Virus record (IMG/VR): IMGVR_UViG_3300027788_000075
Span: 1-24,837 of that record
Strand: one strand, 5' to 3'
Length of the DNA: 24,837 bases
From: a virus
Below are positions 1-7,968 of the stretch, piece by piece (position 1 is the first letter of the stretch; every line of letters begins with the position of its first letter). The notes below the pieces were generated by a model. That model did not search any database and was not told the origin of the DNA. It was given only the letters and a program-made list of their open reading frames with translations. The translations under genes and the position numbers were made by a program.

Positions 1-10
1 AGTAAATTGC

Positions 11-53
11 AAAAAAAGGCTATCGCCTTAGTTGATACCTAGAAGCGATAGCC
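11..53 (-). terminator. Intrinsic terminator at the end of the gp23 late block
   Basis: A 9-bp perfect stem (18-26 with 45-53, GGCTATCGC/GCGATAGCC) encloses an 18-nt loop. Read on the minus strand it is followed at once by seven U residues (complement of A11-A17). It lies about 45 nt beyond the gp23 stop codon, so it is the natural end of the minus-strand structural transcript. Hairpin and U-tract are seen directly; function is inferred. Confidence 0.8.
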
Positions 54-64
54 AGTAATGATGT

Positions 65-91
65 GGGTGGGGTTTGATCCCCACCCTTTTT
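65..91 (+). terminator. Intrinsic terminator facing right (plus strand)
   Basis: An 8-bp GC-rich stem (65-72 GGGTGGGG with 79-86 CCCCACCC) has a 6-nt loop and is followed on the plus strand by TTTTT (87-91). On the minus strand the downstream side is not U-rich, so this one should stop transcription arriving from a plus-strand gene left of the window, just before it would enter gp23 antisense. Confidence 0.75.
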
Positions 92-98
92 GTTATGT

Positions 99-1415
99 TT
101 ATGCAGAAACCATGATGTTGTCTACACGGAAGATTCTGTAGTATTGGTTAGTCTTAGCAGTTGCCAAGCCATCACGTCCAGAAGCCGCACCAACGAATGG
201 GTTAGAAACCATGCCGTAGCGTGTTTTGAAACCGATTTTTGGTTGGAAGTTATCTTCACCAACAGCCCGCATCATTGTAAGCGGTACGTATGGGCAATAG
301 AATACACCAGCATCGTATGGGTTTGTGCCTTTATAGCCTACAGTTACGTAGTCTACTGTTGCATATGGATCGATGTACACTTTTGTACGTCCGTTAAGAA
401 CACCAGCAAACAAGTTACCTGTGTCATCTACGTTCAAGTTAGCCGCAATAGCTGGAGCGTAATCCAACATGCCAGCCGCCGCTAGTGCAGAAGCAACATC
501 AGAAGAACACATAACTACGTTACCTTTTCCTCTACGTGTTTCTTTAGCAATTGCGTTTGCTTCACGTTCGATTTGTACCATCAAACCTTTAAACTTCTCA
601 GCAGACCAACGACCATCAGCATCTGTGCTCATGTTGAAGATACCACGTACTGCAACGTTAGACTGTTGTGCACCTGATTTAGCTTGTGAGTTGATTGTAC
701 GGATTACTTCACGGTTCATTTCGCTCAAGATTTCAGTTGACAAGATGTTTGCCAATTCTGTTTCAGCATCCAAACCATGGATTGCTTTCAAGTCTTGTGC
801 TAGTTCTAGTGAGTACTCAGCTTTCAAAGCACGTGATTTTGCAGTCACTGTTGCTTTTTCGATTGAGAAGCCCATTTCAGCAAAAGCGTTACCAGCGGCA
901 TCGCCAAGTGCTTCAGCAGAGTCTGTATCCATTCCGCCACCTGCAAGTGCAGTCAAACGGTCTGAGTCAATTGTTTTCACATCGTTTGCGTTTGCAACGT
1001 CAAGACCTGATGGGCTTGCTGGTTGTGCGGCAGAGTTCTGTGTACCTGAGAAGCGTGTATCTGCTTCGTTGAACAAAGCTTCTGTACCACCTTGTGATGT
1101 GTACTTTGACTTCATTGCGAAGATCAAGCCTGTTGGACCTGACATTGGCTGAACACCAGCAAGGTCATATGCCAACATGTTTGGAGCGGCACGACGAACT
1201 AGTGAGATCAAGATTGGATCCCAGTTTGCTACGTTTGAGCCTGTTGCGTTAGTCGGTGCGGCTTCAGTCAACTGACGCTCTTCAAGAAGAGCCTTTTCAG
1301 TGTTTTCCAAAAGAGCGGCAGTTACCGAGCGTTTGTGTGAGTCTGTAATGGAACCAGCAGTTTCTTCGTTAAGAACTGGTGACCATTTTTCGACTAGGTT
1401 GTCGTATGTATTCAT
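99..1415 (-). CDS. gp23: Major capsid protein gp23
   Basis: 438 aa, T4 gp23 family, the hexameric shell subunit of the phage head (T4 gp23 is 521 aa). The conserved family segment around residues 65-100 (ISLVRRAAPNMLAYDLAGVQ, then PMSGPTGLIFAM) is clear. A gp21-type maturation site, (L/I)-x-E, occurs at residues 49-51 (LTE followed by AAPTN), so the mature protein probably begins at Ala52; the removed N-terminal part is charged and helical, as in T4. It ends with TAA at 99-101 just before the terminator pair and lies 15 nt downstream of the gp22 stop, so it is the last gene of the head-core run gp21-gp22-gp23. The start is an ATG. Confidence 0.97.
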   Translation of the reverse strand: MNTYDNLVEKWSPVLNEETAGSITDSHKRSVTAALLENTEKALLEERQLTEAAPTNATGSNVANWDPILISLVRRAAPNMLAYDLAGVQPMSGPTGLIFAMKSKYTSQGGTEALFNEADTRFSGTQNSAAQPASPSGLDVANANDVKTIDSDRLTALAGGGMDTDSAEALGDAAGNAFAEMGFSIEKATVTAKSRALKAEYSLELAQDLKAIHGLDAETELANILSTEILSEMNREVIRTINSQAKSGAQQSNVAVRGIFNMSTDADGRWSAEKFKGLMVQIEREANAIAKETRRGKGNVVMCSSDVASALAAAGMLDYAPAIAANLNVDDTGNLFAGVLNGRTKVYIDPYATVDYVTVGYKGTNPYDAGVFYCPYVPLTMMRAVGEDNFQPKIGFKTRYGMVSNPFVGAASGRDGLATAKTNQYYRIFRVDNIMVSA

Positions 1416-1430
1416 TGGAATAATTCCCTT

Positions 1431-2444
1431 TTACTTTTGAGATTTTCTGATTGCAGAAAGGTAGGTTTGCATCACGTCTGAAGTTGCTTCGGAGATTGCA
1501 TCAGATGCATCGTCTACAGTTTCTTCTGCGATAGTGGATTCAATTGCTTCTGGTTTGAAATTTGCTTCCTTCACGATTGCAACTTTTTCTGCAAACGATT
1601 CAGCATCATGGAATTCAAAACCTTCAACTAATTTGGTTAGTTTTTCAACTTGGGTATCTGCCAAACCTTTAGATGCTTCAGCAATAACTGCTTCACGTCT
1701 AAATGTGTCTAGCTCTACAGACAATGACATTGCTTCTTCAGTGCGCTCGTTAATTGCTGTTTCCAGTTCTTTAACTTGCTCAGATAGATCGTCAACTAGG
1801 TCGAGTTTCTCATCTGGTACTGCAATGTAAGATTCGGTGAATACGTCTTTCAACTTCTCCATGAATCCTTCTGCGATTTCTGTGCGAAGTCCTGATTGAA
1901 TGGCAACTTTGTTGTCCTCAACCCATGACTCAACTACATAGTTTAGGTAGCTATCAACTTGTTCAGCCAATTCAGCTTTCTGTGTAGAAAGTTCTTCAGC
2001 TAATTCAGTTGCATAAGTTTCTTCCAGACGATCAATTTCCTCTGTAAGCTTGGCTTTAATAGCAGATTCAAAGATAATGCTGGTTTTAGTCTTGAACTCT
2101 TCGGAAAGAGTTGCTTCAGACTCAACTAATGCATCAAGCTCGTTAGTATAGTTGAATTCTACTGCACTAGCTTCTGCTACTGCGGTTCCTTCAGCGTCTA
2201 CTTCTTCGCCCATCATTTTACTGTAAGACGCTTGAAGATCTGTTTTCTTCATCTTCGAAATCTTACCGTACATTGCATTAATCATTCCAGCTTTGGTCTT
2301 TGGTGCCGCCGCCTGTGTTGTTGCTTTTGCGGCTTTATCGACAGAGTCGACAGAGTTCGCTTCAGCGTTTTTTGGATCATGAGCTTCTTCCACAACGTTC
2401 TCGTCATGGAGTTCTGCATCGATGATCTGAGTTTCTTCAGACAT
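1431..2444 (-). CDS. gp22: Prohead core scaffolding protein gp22
   Basis: 337 aa, highly acidic, dominated by predicted alpha-helix and coiled coil (Glu/Ala/Lys-rich from about residue 95 to 260). This is the composition and position of T4 gp22 (269 aa), the internal scaffold that is later chopped up by the gp21 protease. A recognisable family stretch is VESWVEDNKVAIQSGLRTEI (about 170-190), matching T4's AKEWLAENKLAVDKGIKAEL. The N-terminal 75 residues are an extra low-complexity acidic/Ala-Lys extension relative to T4. Several (L/I)-x-E tripeptides offer protease cut sites. It sits between gp21 (11-nt gap) and gp23 (15-nt gap), the standard T4 order. Confidence 0.93.
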   Translation of the reverse strand: MSEETQIIDAELHDENVVEEAHDPKNAEANSVDSVDKAAKATTQAAAPKTKAGMINAMYGKISKMKKTDLQASYSKMMGEEVDAEGTAVAEASAVEFNYTNELDALVESEATLSEEFKTKTSIIFESAIKAKLTEEIDRLEETYATELAEELSTQKAELAEQVDSYLNYVVESWVEDNKVAIQSGLRTEIAEGFMEKLKDVFTESYIAVPDEKLDLVDDLSEQVKELETAINERTEEAMSLSVELDTFRREAVIAEASKGLADTQVEKLTKLVEGFEFHDAESFAEKVAIVKEANFKPEAIESTIAEETVDDASDAISEATSDVMQTYLSAIRKSQK

Positions 2445-2455
2445 GCTGTACTCCT

Positions 2456-3118
2456 TTACATGCTTTTTGTTTTGAGTAACGAGAGGAAATTCTTAAACTC
2501 ACGTGTTTGAGCCTCATAGAGGTCAGCACGTGGAGCCTTCTTAATCTCAGTCTCCATTCTTTCAATTTCTCTTGCTTCGATTACGCCGTTATTCCAAACC
2601 CAGTCCACACCTTCCATTATTCCATTTACGAAAGCTTGCGGGGCGGATGGATCTTGTACAATATCAACTGTATTTAGAATGAAATCGTCTTTGACCATTG
2701 TTACGCCGTTTCTCTGTTCGAGACTACCCATACCACGAGTTGACACACCTAGTTGAACACCACCATCCAGCAGACCTTTTACAATCTTACCCATAGGTGT
2801 ATCCAATATTTGCGCCTTACCCATCACATTATCACCAGCCCATTCGAGCTTGGTGATTAGATGGGATACCTTGTCTAAGTTAACAGTTGGACCTTCGGGG
2901 TGATTTAACTCACCAACTGCTCTCTTAGTCATTACTTGATCCGTAACGTATTTATCTACTGCCTTCTCCATTATGGCTTTAGGGTAGATACGCCCATTAC
3001 GGTTTTTTGATTCAGCCATTGCAAAGATACCTTCGATAACATACGATTTCTCGCCTTTATCGTTAGCCTCGACTATGCATTGCACATCGGTCTCAGTATA
3101 CTCTGTAATTAGCTTCAT
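2456..3118 (-). CDS. gp21: Prohead maturation protease gp21
   Basis: 220 aa, T4 gp21-type serine protease that processes scaffold, core and capsid proteins inside the prohead. The catalytic His is in ELNHP (His73) and the Ser in LGVSTRG (Ser126), the same arrangement as T4 ELNHP/GVSSRG. The N-terminal fold segment GIFAMAESKNRNGRIYP (30-46) is typical of the family. Near the C-terminus an LYE motif (200-202) could be a self-cleavage site. It is slightly longer than T4 gp21 (212 aa). Two exact TATAAATA late promoter boxes lie about 20-37 nt upstream and a third slightly further, which marks this as the head of a late transcription unit gp21-gp22-gp23. Confidence 0.95.
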   Translation of the reverse strand: MKLITEYTETDVQCIVEANDKGEKSYVIEGIFAMAESKNRNGRIYPKAIMEKAVDKYVTDQVMTKRAVGELNHPEGPTVNLDKVSHLITKLEWAGDNVMGKAQILDTPMGKIVKGLLDGGVQLGVSTRGMGSLEQRNGVTMVKDDFILNTVDIVQDPSAPQAFVNGIMEGVDWVWNNGVIEAREIERMETEIKKAPRADLYEAQTREFKNFLSLLKTKSM

Positions 3119-3138
3119 GTTCTTGTGTCCTAATGTTC

Positions 3139-3155
3139 TATTTATACTATTTATA
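3139..3155 (-). promoter_or_regulatory. Tandem T4-type late promoters for gp21
   Basis: Two exact TATAAATA boxes on the minus strand (3146-3139 and 3155-3148), nine nucleotides apart, lie upstream of the gp21 start. TATAAATA is the T4 late promoter -10 element read by the phage sigma factor gp55 with the gp45 clamp; no -35 element is needed. The 14-nt perfect palindrome AGTTATATATAACT (3171-3184) lies just upstream. Confidence 0.75.
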
Positions 3156-3185
3156 CATTTTAGAACTTGTAGTTATATATAACTT

Positions 3186-3193
3186 TATTTATA
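3186..3193 (-). promoter_or_regulatory. Third T4-type late promoter box before gp21
   Basis: A third exact TATAAATA on the minus strand overlaps the stop codon of the 130-aa gene. It lies about 68 nt from the gp21 start and probably adds to the tandem boxes at 3139-3155. Confidence 0.6.
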
Positions 3194-3581
3194 ACCAAAT
3201 TCTTTGTGGGGCAGAAGGTGTCACGCCATGTGACGTGTCCAATGCTTCCACTGCTTCTCTAACTTCATCACCCACTAAACGGATATTCACGTGCCAACCA
3301 TCTAAGGCTTGTATCTCAGGATACTCCATGTCATTATCATCTGTCAGTGTATTGCCTGTAGGTTCGCTTAGTGTTCCCACAACATCAATAGCATAGTTAG
3401 ATGTGTTTGACACTAGGTAAGGATCGCCTACGTTTGTAGTGGTCTCCTCGCCTGTATCCTCGTTTACTGTAGTTTCAGTGTCTTGTGTATAGAAGTCTGA
3501 TAATACTGTAGTCATTGCGGCTTCGTTAGCTAACTTTAAATAAAAGTCAATCTTTATTGTTTCTAATTCTTCAATGCTCAT
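3189..3581 (-). CDS. Hypothetical virion-associated protein, 130 aa
   Basis: 130 aa with no family that I recognise firmly. The N-terminal part (1-35) is helical, followed by a Thr/Asp/Glu-rich linker (33-52, TQDTETTVNEDTGEE). The C-terminal part (about 90-130) reads GWHVNIRLVGDEVREAVEAL and then a Pro-rich tail. There is no signal peptide or membrane segment. Its start overlaps the stop of the 536-aa fibre-like gene by 4 nt (ATGA), so it is translationally coupled to that gene and probably works with it, for example as a small structural or assembly partner. Function is not known; the link to the fibre-like proteins is inferred from coupling only. Confidence 0.75.
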   Translation of the reverse strand: MSIEELETIKIDFYLKLANEAAMTTVLSDFYTQDTETTVNEDTGEETTTNVGDPYLVSNTSNYAIDVVGTLSEPTGNTLTDDNDMEYPEIQALDGWHVNIRLVGDEVREAVEALDTSHGVTPSAPQRIWL

Positions 3582-5188
3582 GTTGTTAGCTCCTGTAGCT
3601 GTGTGTCTGATAATCTACGTGGGTAGTATTTGACTGACTTGATGTGTCCTAGTTGATCGCCAGCAAGTTGATAGTCTACGTCAGTATAGCCGGCTACTGT
3701 GGCAGTATGTATGGTGGTATTAGAAAGAACCGAGTTTTGACCAATCGAACCACCATCTACACAAACAGATATATACTCGCCATTTTTAACCACAACCGCA
3801 ATTTTAGATGTTTGGTTAGCTGTTATAGGGAAATTGGGACTAGAGGCACTATTCATAAACTGAGCAGTCATGGTACCCGAATATGTTGACCAAATGCTGA
3901 AATCATAACCAGCCCCATATCTAGTTAGTAGCACCTGATTAGTATCAACAGATGGAAATGTTGGGGTAAACTCAACTACCCAAGTAGAAGCCTCGTTGTT
4001 ATGTCCAAAACTTGACCTTGGGATGATAGCATCATCTGCCGCCCTAGTAACGGTGACACTAAATCCTGTTGGGATGTAGGACGAAGGGAAAGCGCCAGCT
4101 TCGAATTGTGCGCCCCATAAGAACACACTATCTCCAATCGCATTAGTGACATTACTCCAAGGGTCGCCATTGCCCTCTGTTGGCTTTGGAGAGAACAACA
4201 CACGATTCCAGCCAGTAGTTATGCCCCATGCTTGGCAAAGATACCAACCATTAGGGTAAGCGGTTATTTTGGTGTGACCAATAGTAGTGGACTTGTTCCC
4301 TGTAACGCCATTTGCAAGGTCAAAGTACGCCCAGCAATCCCCAGCTTGTCCGAAACCAAGCCAATCAACTGTGTCAGCTTTAGCGAAGACACTAACGCAA
4401 CCACCAGTAGGCACATCTTCATTTGTAAAAGCTCCATTGTTTGCGGACGCATTCTTAGCGGCAATTCTGTCGGCTGTTAAATTGCCATCAGGTGCAACTG
4501 CTACATTACCTGTTGTTGTTACTGCATTATATGCCTTCCAGTACGAATTCGTGAAATCCTCAGAATACCTCGCAATGTTAGTCCGAGCTTCCTCAATCAG
4601 TAAACCTTTGACTGCACCAGTAGCATCGTACTCAATGCGAGGGATGTTATTTGCATGGTTCCAAAGTTGAAGTGTGCCATCAGCTTGATCGAAGAGGACT
4701 TCTTCAATGGATACGTTGTCAATAAACTTGTCAAAGCTATTAGAGATTACGTTATCAAAGGCCATATAGCCGTTTGCTGTTGGAGATATAAGAAGCTCGT
4801 TTGAGCCAGTGTTTATATAGCTTCCATTGTAGATAAATGTACCTGTTCCGTTATCATTACCCCAAATCCGAAGTTTCATGCTTGTGTTCACTGGAGTACC
4901 AACAGATGTTGAAGCATCAAATCTAACTCTATATGTTTTTCCTACCTTTACATAAGCTTTAGTAGATGAAAGGCTTTGGTTAGGTTCACTATTAGCCAGA
5001 AGTGCCGCTTTGCCATTGCTGTAAGTCCAACTACTCTCAGCGTTCCAACCAGATAAATCAGTATCAAACGTGCCATTCGTAACCAAATTGTTGCCATAGC
5101 TAATCTTGCGTAGTGCTGTACCCCCACTTGCACGGGAGAATGTAAGTATATCAGTTGCACTGTCGTATTGTTTAGTACCCATGATCAT
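3578..5188 (-). CDS. Fibre-like virion protein with carbohydrate-binding and LamG-like domains
   Basis: 536 aa, beta-rich, Asn/Ser/Thr/Gly-rich. Visible modules: a CBM-like jelly roll (about 33-165) opening with NLVTNGTFDTDLSGW; a second module (about 195-385) with the phage-adhesin signature GLLIEEARTNIARYSEDFTN and closing VFLWGAQFEAGAFPSSYIPT; a C-terminal concanavalin/LamG-like domain (about 395-530) ending YYPRRLSDTQLQEL. Such modules in tail-fibre and virion-surface proteins bind sugars. It has no signal peptide. The start overlaps the upstream 839-aa gene by ATGA (4 nt); a second ATG lies 6 nt downstream. It sits inside the head-gene block, so it could be a tail fibre, a whisker or a head decoration; the sequence alone does not decide. 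Confidence 0.85.
   Translation of the reverse strand: MIMGTKQYDSATDILTFSRASGGTALRKISYGNNLVTNGTFDTDLSGWNAESSWTYSNGKAALLANSEPNQSLSSTKAYVKVGKTYRVRFDASTSVGTPVNTSMKLRIWGNDNGTGTFIYNGSYINTGSNELLISPTANGYMAFDNVISNSFDKFIDNVSIEEVLFDQADGTLQLWNHANNIPRIEYDATGAVKGLLIEEARTNIARYSEDFTNSYWKAYNAVTTTGNVAVAPDGNLTADRIAAKNASANNGAFTNEDVPTGGCVSVFAKADTVDWLGFGQAGDCWAYFDLANGVTGNKSTTIGHTKITAYPNGWYLCQAWGITTGWNRVLFSPKPTEGNGDPWSNVTNAIGDSVFLWGAQFEAGAFPSSYIPTGFSVTVTRAADDAIIPRSSFGHNNEASTWVVEFTPTFPSVDTNQVLLTRYGAGYDFSIWSTYSGTMTAQFMNSASSPNFPITANQTSKIAVVVKNGEYISVCVDGGSIGQNSVLSNTTIHTATVAGYTDVDYQLAGDQLGHIKSVKYYPRRLSDTQLQELTT
4575..4591. repeat. Exact 17-nt segment shared by the two fibre-like genes
   Basis: The 17-mer ATGTTAGTCCGAGCTTC at 4575-4591 recurs exactly at 6626-6642, and a 16-mer (GCCGCCCTAGTAACGG) at 4038-4053 recurs at 6158-6173. 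Both pairs encode the same parts of the duplicated module (EARTNI and VTRAA), so they are traces of domain duplication or recombination between the neighbouring genes. Confidence 0.7.
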
Positions 5189-7704
5189 TCACTCCAATCT
5201 AGTACGGTAAAGCTGGTTTCACTGCCGTCGAAGGTCAGGCTCAGAGATGGTTCAGTTGATGGTAGAGTTGCTTCAACTATACCTGCGTCTGTTAAGTCTT
5301 CATTCCACACTCTGAATTGAGCTATTGTACCCATGAAGTCATAGCCTAAGTTTAGGTCTGTGGTTGACAGATCAGGTAAAGCTACAGGTGTTGTGTTGGC
5401 TGTTAGTGCTGTACCATCGGTAGCTCCGTTGATAAACGTAGAGCCTTGGCGAGAACTCAGGTTAAACGGAACAAGAATGCCTTCATTGTATACAACTCCA
5501 GTAGCAATAGTGTCATTAACACCACCCGCAACCTGTTGAAACAAAACTCTAAGACCATCGCCTGTATTAGTCCCACCTACTATTGAGATATTGTCACTAC
5601 CATTTGCTCTCCAACGCATAAATTGGTGAGCACTAAACTCATCCTGATCAGCATAAGTTATCTTACCGTCCATCTGTATTGACACAGAGAGAGGGTTGAT
5701 TTCTTTTACTGAGATGTTGTCGAAAGCTGATACGTTACCTCCATTACCCATTACGATTGCGGAAATATAAGACGTTGTTGCTGTTGCCTTAAAAGTAAGA
5801 CCTAACGGCGCATCAGTGGCAGTATAGTTTATGATACCACCCTTAATCGTACCGCCACCACTATTTGTAAGGTAAAGTGTCGCCCCTGGTCCACCATTAC
5901 CAGATATGGCTCGACCAACGCCACTGACCTGATAAAACCTTCCAACGATAGTGGGAACACCTGTTACAACTCTACCATTGGCTGGCCCAGCAGTGAGATG
6001 CATTTCACCACTAACAGCGGCAGAGGTTGCGGAGGAGCTACCAGCCACCCAACCAGATACATCCGTATCAAATGTACCATTAGTAACCAACTCAGTGCCT
6101 GTAGTCTCAACAGGAGTAGGATAAGTCAGGTTAGCGGCAGGGACTGTTAGTGTCTCAGCCGCCCTAGTAACGGCGACATTATCTGCCGAGATGTAGCTTG
6201 ATGGGGTTGCGCCTTCTTCCATTTGTGCGCCATAAACAAAGATAGTACCAGCCTGTGTTGCTAAAATTCTAGCTCTAACTTGGTCAGGTGTTCCCGAAGC
6301 GAGAGTCGACGTAACGGTAAACCGTTGCCATTCATTAGTAAGGGTATGAGTTACTGCGGTGTAACCAAGTCCACCACCACTAAATAGCAGAACAGTGCTT
6401 ACTTCACTAGCAGTCCCTGCCTTTATCCAGACAGAGAACGTATAGGTCTGACCAACACTAGGAACATGACCAGATATCTTTCTAGTGTAGCCATTAGAAG
6501 CCATGTCAAACTTTGTAGCATTTGTTGTGCCATCAGGGGAAATTGCAGAGTTTGGGGTAACAGTGATGTTTGATGGAAGCCATTTAAGATATGCCACATT
6601 ACCAAAGTCGTTAGAGTATGTGCATATGTTAGTCCGAGCTTCACTCTCGTGGAGGATGCCTTCGTTAACCCAAGCATCACCATTGTAGATGTGATGACCA
6701 CGACGAGAAAGGTAGGCAGGAGTAGTTGTCGTTGGAACGTAGCTGTCACCACGGTCAGGGTTGTTTACCATGCCACCGAGGTCACTGCGGAATGTGTGTG
6801 CGCCCCAGACATAGATGCCCGAAGTTCCATCTCCTACAAGTGCAGGGCTTGGGTTAACAGGATTACCAGACTGGTTAAAAGGCATGATAGCCGCCCAAGG
6901 AGATGAGCCTGTCTGTGTTGTAATATCAACAGCGCACAAATACCATCCGTCTCCAACAGAAGTAATAGTGGGATTACCAACATAACCAACAGTACCGTAT
7001 TGTACCCCACCAGCGAGTGTTCCTGATGTTAAGTTGAAAGTAGCAACTGACCAGTAACCTGAACCATTTGTAACAGCTAATGCAACATGGTCCCATTCTG
7101 CGGCTTTAGCATAAACAGCTATTGTTCTTCCCGCTACTGCCACACTCTGTTGAGACCTACCCCTTGTATCTCCAGAACCTTCGATTATCTTATCGGCAGT
7201 TAATGTACCATCTGGTGCAGTAGTAGCGTTTGCAACAGATGTTAAGTTCGTTACCCAATTTGAATTAGTGAAGTCTTGACTATAGGTCATCAAGTTATGC
7301 GGACGCCACTTCAGCAAGCCATCACTGTCTGTCATGGTCGCATTAGAGGAAGCTGAGTGAGTTATAGATGCATCAAAGGTACTAGCAGTGCCATTCGTGT
7401 CAAAGACACTCTCCTTGAAGTCGAGAATGAGCTTTGGTTCAAGAGCAAGTACTCCATACGAAGACACCGACGATCTCAAATCCCAATAGGATTTACTGAT
7501 CTCGCCATGAACATGGGGATCATTAGGATCAGCTTCATTACTTCCTACTCTGTGACAGCGCACATAGGTTGATTGACCGTGCTCAGTTCTTATACCATTT
7601 TCTGATTTCTGCCATAGCGCACGTAGGGGGTGCCCGACACCTGGATCAGGAGGGGATTGGTCGTACTGATACTGAGAGTTTCCTGGTATATGCCTAAATG
7701 CCAT
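5185..7704 (-). CDS. Large fibre-like virion protein with repeated carbohydrate-binding modules
   Basis: 839 aa, beta-rich. The first 80 residues (polar, with PPDPGVGHPLRALWQKSENG) look like a distinct attachment segment. Three sugar-binding-like modules follow: about 130-330 (NLMTYSQDFTNSNW to IYVWGAHTF), about 350-525 (ESEARTNICTYSNDF to FVYGAQMEEGATPSSYI), and about 538-665 (ELVTNGTFDTDVSGW to FDNISVKEI). A LamG/concanavalin-like domain (about 672-810) ends YDFMGTIAQFRVWNEDLTDA. The modules are paralogous to those in the adjacent 536-aa protein. The gene starts just after the 70-aa gene and is coupled to the next gene through an ATGA overlap. A role in receptor or surface glycan binding is inferred from the domains. 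Confidence 0.85.
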   Translation of the reverse strand: MAFRHIPGNSQYQYDQSPPDPGVGHPLRALWQKSENGIRTEHGQSTYVRCHRVGSNEADPNDPHVHGEISKSYWDLRSSVSSYGVLALEPKLILDFKESVFDTNGTASTFDASITHSASSNATMTDSDGLLKWRPHNLMTYSQDFTNSNWVTNLTSVANATTAPDGTLTADKIIEGSGDTRGRSQQSVAVAGRTIAVYAKAAEWDHVALAVTNGSGYWSVATFNLTSGTLAGGVQYGTVGYVGNPTITSVGDGWYLCAVDITTQTGSSPWAAIMPFNQSGNPVNPSPALVGDGTSGIYVWGAHTFRSDLGGMVNNPDRGDSYVPTTTTPAYLSRRGHHIYNGDAWVNEGILHESEARTNICTYSNDFGNVAYLKWLPSNITVTPNSAISPDGTTNATKFDMASNGYTRKISGHVPSVGQTYTFSVWIKAGTASEVSTVLLFSGGGLGYTAVTHTLTNEWQRFTVTSTLASGTPDQVRARILATQAGTIFVYGAQMEEGATPSSYISADNVAVTRAAETLTVPAANLTYPTPVETTGTELVTNGTFDTDVSGWVAGSSSATSAAVSGEMHLTAGPANGRVVTGVPTIVGRFYQVSGVGRAISGNGGPGATLYLTNSGGGTIKGGIINYTATDAPLGLTFKATATTSYISAIVMGNGGNVSAFDNISVKEINPLSVSIQMDGKITYADQDEFSAHQFMRWRANGSDNISIVGGTNTGDGLRVLFQQVAGGVNDTIATGVVYNEGILVPFNLSSRQGSTFINGATDGTALTANTTPVALPDLSTTDLNLGYDFMGTIAQFRVWNEDLTDAGIVEATLPSTEPSLSLTFDGSETSFTVLDWSE

Positions 7705-7706
7705 TG

Positions 7707-7919
7707 TTAAGCCTTATATTGCTTGACGAATTCCGCCCCAGCCTTTTTTGCTGTGTTTAAGTCACGGAATGTGTCCAACTTGTCGTTGTCAACGTAGGTA
7801 ACAAACTTGTTTTTTATCTTGTGAACCATTACACTAATACCAGAAATTTTGGTATCGAAGACATGTTCGCCCGGAGGCATCTTCTTTTTAGCTTCACGTA
7901 TCTCTGAGAACTTCTTCAT
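7707..7919 (-). CDS. Small basic protein in the prohead-core (gp68) position
   Basis: 70 aa, Lys-rich. It begins MKKFSEIREAKKKMPPGEHV and ends with a short helix (KKAGAEFVKQYK); the middle looks like a small beta-sheet (ISVMVHKIKNKFVTYVDNDK). It occupies the slot that T4 gives to gp68, between gp67 and gp21, but I see no clear similarity to T4 gp68 (141 aa), so no name is assigned. It has a good ribosome binding site (AAAGGT) and its own exact late promoter box 25 nt upstream. It could be a minor core protein; confidence in the gene is high, in the role low. Confidence 0.8.
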   Translation of the reverse strand: MKKFSEIREAKKKMPPGEHVFDTKISGISVMVHKIKNKFVTYVDNDKLDTFRDLNTAKKAGAEFVKQYKA

Positions 7920-7944
7920 TGATGTTACCTTTTGTTTCAGCTAT

Positions 7945-7952
7945 TATTTATA
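7945..7952 (-). promoter_or_regulatory. T4-type late promoter box
   Basis: An exact TATAAATA on the minus strand, 25 nt upstream of the 70-aa gene. It probably drives the 70-aa gene and the fibre-like cluster that follows. Confidence 0.7.
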
Positions 7953-7968
7953 ACAATTAGCCTTGCTA

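Noticed and set aside
469-1152. Long plus-strand reading frame opposite gp23 (227 codons)
   Set aside because: It is the antisense of a clearly conserved capsid gene, has no family resemblance, and lies downstream of a plus-strand terminator.
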